This document shows, piece by piece, positions 61,549-64,000 of a stretch of DNA of 64,000 nucleotides (position 1 is its first letter; every line of letters starts with the position of its first letter). Below the pieces are notes generated by a model. It made no database searches. It had not been told where the DNA came from and saw only the letters and a program-made list of their open reading frames with translations. The position numbers were made by a program, and so were the translations under genes. This stretch comes from Macrococcoides bohemicum (GTDB taxonomy: Bacteria; Bacillota; Bacilli; Staphylococcales; Staphylococcaceae): the NCBI RefSeq assembly GCF_042658685.1, contig NZ_JBHSQY010000002.1, one strand, 5' to 3'.

Positions 61549-61586
61549 GGAAGGATAGCATGCAGGAATGCATGCTATCCTTCTCT
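61549..61586. terminator. bidirectional hairpin terminator
   Basis: GAAGGATAGCATGCA and TGCATGCTATCCTTC perfect 15-bp stem with a 4-base loop, overlapping the TetR stop codon. Confidence 0.8.
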
Positions 61587-62180
61587 TGTATTAAAATTTT
61601 TTTGATATTTCATTTTTTCCCAGAATTGATTTAGCATATCTTCAAGAGAGCGCGATAGCTTTTCGACATCTTTTCCACCAGACTGTAACCAGTTGAATAT
61701 AATACGCATGATGCCACCTGCAGAAAATTCAGCAAGCAAACATATATCCAGATTAAATACATATCCATTTTGTATTTCACGATTTAAATGATTTTCAATG
61801 ATGAGATAAAGTTGTTTATAAATGATTGTGGAAATCATTCCATAAATTTCACTGCGAATTACAGATTTGGCGAGATACTTATTTTGATCAAGGAATAAAA
61901 GCACGTCATTAATCATTGCAGCATAGAAAGTTTCCGGATGATGTTTATTATAATTTTCATTATTTTTATCGTTATATTTGTTTAATAGGTGAATAATCGT
62001 CGACTGATAGAAATCAAACTTATCTTCATAGTGACGATAAAATGTTGAACGACGTACAAGAGCCTTTTCACAAATTTCATGAATTGTAATCTCATCGAAA
62101 TCCTTATTATTACCGAGTACTAATAATGCATCTCGCAAAGCATGTTCAGTTTTTATAACGCGTAGATCTTTCTTTTCCAT
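61575..62180 (-). CDS. TetR/AcrR family regulator
   Basis: 201 residues from ATG 62180 (RBS AAAGGTGATAAT). N-terminal TetR helix-turn-helix ITIHEICEKALVRRSTFYRHYEDKFDFY and a C-terminal domain like the TetR_C_33/YxaF type. Divergent from the oleate hydratase gene across 160 bases, so it probably represses that gene and responds to a fatty acid; this is inference from position. Confidence 0.82.
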   Translation of the reverse strand: MEKKDLRVIKTEHALRDALLVLGNNKDFDEITIHEICEKALVRRSTFYRHYEDKFDFYQSTIIHLLNKYNDKNNENYNKHHPETFYAAMINDVLLFLDQNKYLAKSVIRSEIYGMISTIIYKQLYLIIENHLNREIQNGYVFNLDICLLAEFSAGGIMRIIFNWLQSGGKDVEKLSRSLEDMLNQFWEKMKYQKNFNTREG

Positions 62181-62217
62181 ATTATCACCTTTTTTATGGG
62201 ACATTTGTACTTTTACT

Positions 62218-62231
62218 GTCGCTTATGTGAC
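62218..62231. promoter_or_regulatory. imperfect palindrome between tetR and ohyA
   Basis: GTCGC-TTAT-GTGAC is symmetric but for one base pair. It lies 38 bases before the TetR start and could be its operator. The intergenic region shows no clear consensus promoter for the hydratase. Confidence 0.3.
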
Positions 62232-62340
62232 GAATAACGATATAGTATTTTCTGACATTAAGCAAATATAAGTTAAATTGTAATTATAAGAAGTATCAAG
62301 TTCTTCTTTAAAATATAAAATACGGGACGGAGTGAGTATT

Positions 62341-64000
62341 ATGTACTATAGTAATGGAAATTATGAAGCATTTGCAAGACCTAAGAAGCCTGAAGGGGTA
62401 GATAACAAATCAGCTTATTTAGTCGGATCAGGTTTAGCATCGTTAGCTGCAGCTAGTTTTTTAATTAGAGATGGGCAGATGAAAGGTGAAAATATTCATA
62501 TATTAGAGGAACTTGAGTTACCAGGAGGTAGCCTGGATGGTATATTGAATCCTGAACGTGGCTATATTATGCGTGGTGGACGTGAAATGGAAAATCACTT
62601 TGAATGTTTATGGGATCTTTTCCGTTCAGTGCCTTCTCTTGAAGTAGAAGATGCTTCAGTACTTGATGAATTTTACTGGCTTAATAAAGAGGACCCAAAT
62701 TATTCTAAATGTCGAGTAATTGAAGATCGAGGGCAACGTTTGTCAACTGATGGTAAGATGACTTTAACGCCAAAAGCCAATAAAGAGATAATTAAACTTT
62801 GTTTAATGAAAGAAAATCAATTATATGATGTGAAAATTTCAGATGTATTTAGCGAAGATTTTTTTAACTCTAACTTCTGGATTTACTGGAAAACGATGTT
62901 TGCTTTTGAACCTTGGCATTCTGCGATGGAAATGCGTCGTTATTTGATGCGTTTTATCCATCATATCGGAGGTTTAGCAGATTTCTCAGCATTGAAATTT
63001 ACTAAATTTAATCAATATGAGTCACTAGTTATGCCGTTAATAGAACACCTTAAAGCGCATAACGTCACATTTGAATACGGTGTAACAGTAAATAATATTC
63101 ACGTTGATTGTTCATCTGAATCTAAAGTAGCAAAAGCTATCGATATAATGCGTAAAGGCAAAGAAGAAACTATCCAGTTAACGGAGAATGATCTGGTGTT
63201 CGTTACGAATGGTAGTATCACTGAGAGTACGACATATGGTGATAATGATACACCGGCTCCACCAACAAAACAACCAGGAGGAGCATGGCATTTATGGGAG
63301 AATCTAAGTGCACAATGTGAAGAATTTGGTGTACCATCTAAATTCTATAAAGATTTACCGGATAAAAGTTGGTTTGTTTCAGCAACTGCAACAACGAATA
63401 ACAAAGAAGTAATCGACTATATCCAAAAGATTTGTAAAAGAGATCCATTATCCGGTCGTACGGTTACGGGAGGTATTGTGACAGTGGACGATTCTAAATG
63501 GCAATTAAGCTTTACATTAAATCGTCAGCAACAGTTTAAAAGCCAACCGAAAGACCAGGTAAGTGTGTGGATTTACGCCCTTTATTCCGATGAACCAGGG
63601 GAACGCACAAATAAAACGATTGTTGAGTGTACTGGTAAAGAAATTTGTGAAGAATGGCTATATCATATGGGTGTACCGGAGGAAAGAATTTCTGATCTTG
63701 CTGCAGAATGTAATACAATCCCAAGTTATATGCCATATATTACTGCATACTTCATGCCTCGTGCAAAGGGAGATCGTCCGCTAGTCGTACCAAATGGTTC
63801 TAAGAATATTGCATTTATCGGTAATTTCGCTGAAACTGAACGTGACACAGTCTTTACAACAGAATATTCTGTAAGAACCGCAATGGAAGCAGTTTATAAA
63901 TTGCTTGATATAGATCGTGGTGTACCAGAAGTTTTTGGTTCAGTATATGATATACGCATATTACTTCATGCTATTTCGGTATTAAATGATGGTAAGAAGT
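62341..64000 (+). CDS. ohyA: oleate hydratase (partial, 3' end outside the window)
   Basis: An open frame of 553 codons from ATG 62341 (RBS GGACGGAGTGAG) to the window edge. FAD-binding motif VGSGLASLAAASFLIRDG (GxGxxS/A type) at about 30-47, GGREMENHFECLWDLF, EPWHSAMEMRRY and PFxxxxYITAYFMPR match the OhyA family. It adds water to the cis-9 double bond of oleic acid to make 10-hydroxystearate, detoxifying host fatty acids. About 40 residues are missing at the end. Confidence 0.95.
   Translation, partial: MYYSNGNYEAFARPKKPEGVDNKSAYLVGSGLASLAAASFLIRDGQMKGENIHILEELELPGGSLDGILNPERGYIMRGGREMENHFECLWDLFRSVPSLEVEDASVLDEFYWLNKEDPNYSKCRVIEDRGQRLSTDGKMTLTPKANKEIIKLCLMKENQLYDVKISDVFSEDFFNSNFWIYWKTMFAFEPWHSAMEMRRYLMRFIHHIGGLADFSALKFTKFNQYESLVMPLIEHLKAHNVTFEYGVTVNNIHVDCSSESKVAKAIDIMRKGKEETIQLTENDLVFVTNGSITESTTYGDNDTPAPPTKQPGGAWHLWENLSAQCEEFGVPSKFYKDLPDKSWFVSATATTNNKEVIDYIQKICKRDPLSGRTVTGGIVTVDDSKWQLSFTLNRQQQFKSQPKDQVSVWIYALYSDEPGERTNKTIVECTGKEICEEWLYHMGVPEERISDLAAECNTIPSYMPYITAYFMPRAKGDRPLVVPNGSKNIAFIGNFAETERDTVFTTEYSVRTAMEAVYKLLDIDRGVPEVFGSVYDIRILLHAISVLNDGKK

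Noticed and set aside
1..64000. CRISPR arrays, tRNA/rRNA genes, transposases, phage genes
   Set aside because: I looked for regularly spaced repeats, cloverleaf patterns, transposase and integrase motifs and found none that I could support.

Overview
The window is a compact, A+T-rich Firmicutes chromosome segment. Its content and order (uppP, CydDC-like ABC pair, DegV, mgrA; fruR-fruK-fruA; mpfA; queCDE beside pabA-pabB; ltaS; an ABC-F protein, recQ; betaine/choline ABC genes, hisC; oleate hydratase) follow the Staphylococcaceae core backbone. With pflBA, two immune-inhibitor-A-type M6 proteases and a 'ggctgggacagaa' intergenic repeat, Macrococcus or a close relative is my best guess. That genus call is inference from memory of gene order; no search was run. 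I see no rRNA, tRNA, CRISPR array, prophage or insertion sequence.

Layout. 1-6000: end of an MFS transporter and a DUF456 protein; a PadR regulator with its HAAS/DUF1129 membrane partner; an RsgA-type GTPase behind a leader peptide and attenuator; a DinB-family protein and a CPA1 antiporter. 6000-11250: pyruvate formate-lyase and its activase, an acetyltransferase, CorA and a cupin. 11390-18680: secreted and lipoprotein island with a coiled-coil lipoprotein, a frameshifted lipoprotein and two M6 metalloproteases. 18780-23525: acetyltransferases, DUF523, LOG protein, YaiI/YqxD protein, a MarR regulator and UppP. 23640-30340: CydDC-like exporter, DegV protein, MgrA, a G3E (CobW-like) GTPase and a nonsense-mutated aldo/keto reductase. 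30530-34120: fructose operon. 34320-41480: hydrolase, MpfA-type Mg2+ exporter with an unusual leader, pseudouridine synthase, AIM24 protein, aldo/keto reductase and small membrane proteins. 41540-45810: preQ1-riboswitch-controlled queCDE and the pAB branch of folate synthesis. 45890-58290: PxpC/KipA-like protein, LtaS, ZIP transporter, ABC-F, RecQ, Opu transporter, HisC, deoxyribonucleotidase. 58347-64000: lipid kinase, DoxX-like protein, a decay zone with two pseudogenes around an intact esterase, a 31-codon membrane peptide, and a TetR regulator divergent from oleate hydratase.

Most distinctive signal: upstream of the RsgA-type GTPase on the minus strand lies a consensus promoter, a strong ribosome-binding site, a 19-codon ORF and an intrinsic terminator. 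Three mutually exclusive pairings link them (start-codon region with mid-ORF; mid-ORF with the 5' terminator arm; terminator), which is the architecture of ribosome-mediated attenuation of antibiotic-inducible genes. It suggests a GTPase induced when ribosomes stall early on the leader. Second, the Mg2+ exporter gene has a 40-codon leader ORF, and a perfect hairpin sits between its Shine-Dalgarno and its TTG start. Third, a perfect 17-bp inverted repeat forms both promoter elements ahead of the DoxX-like gene.
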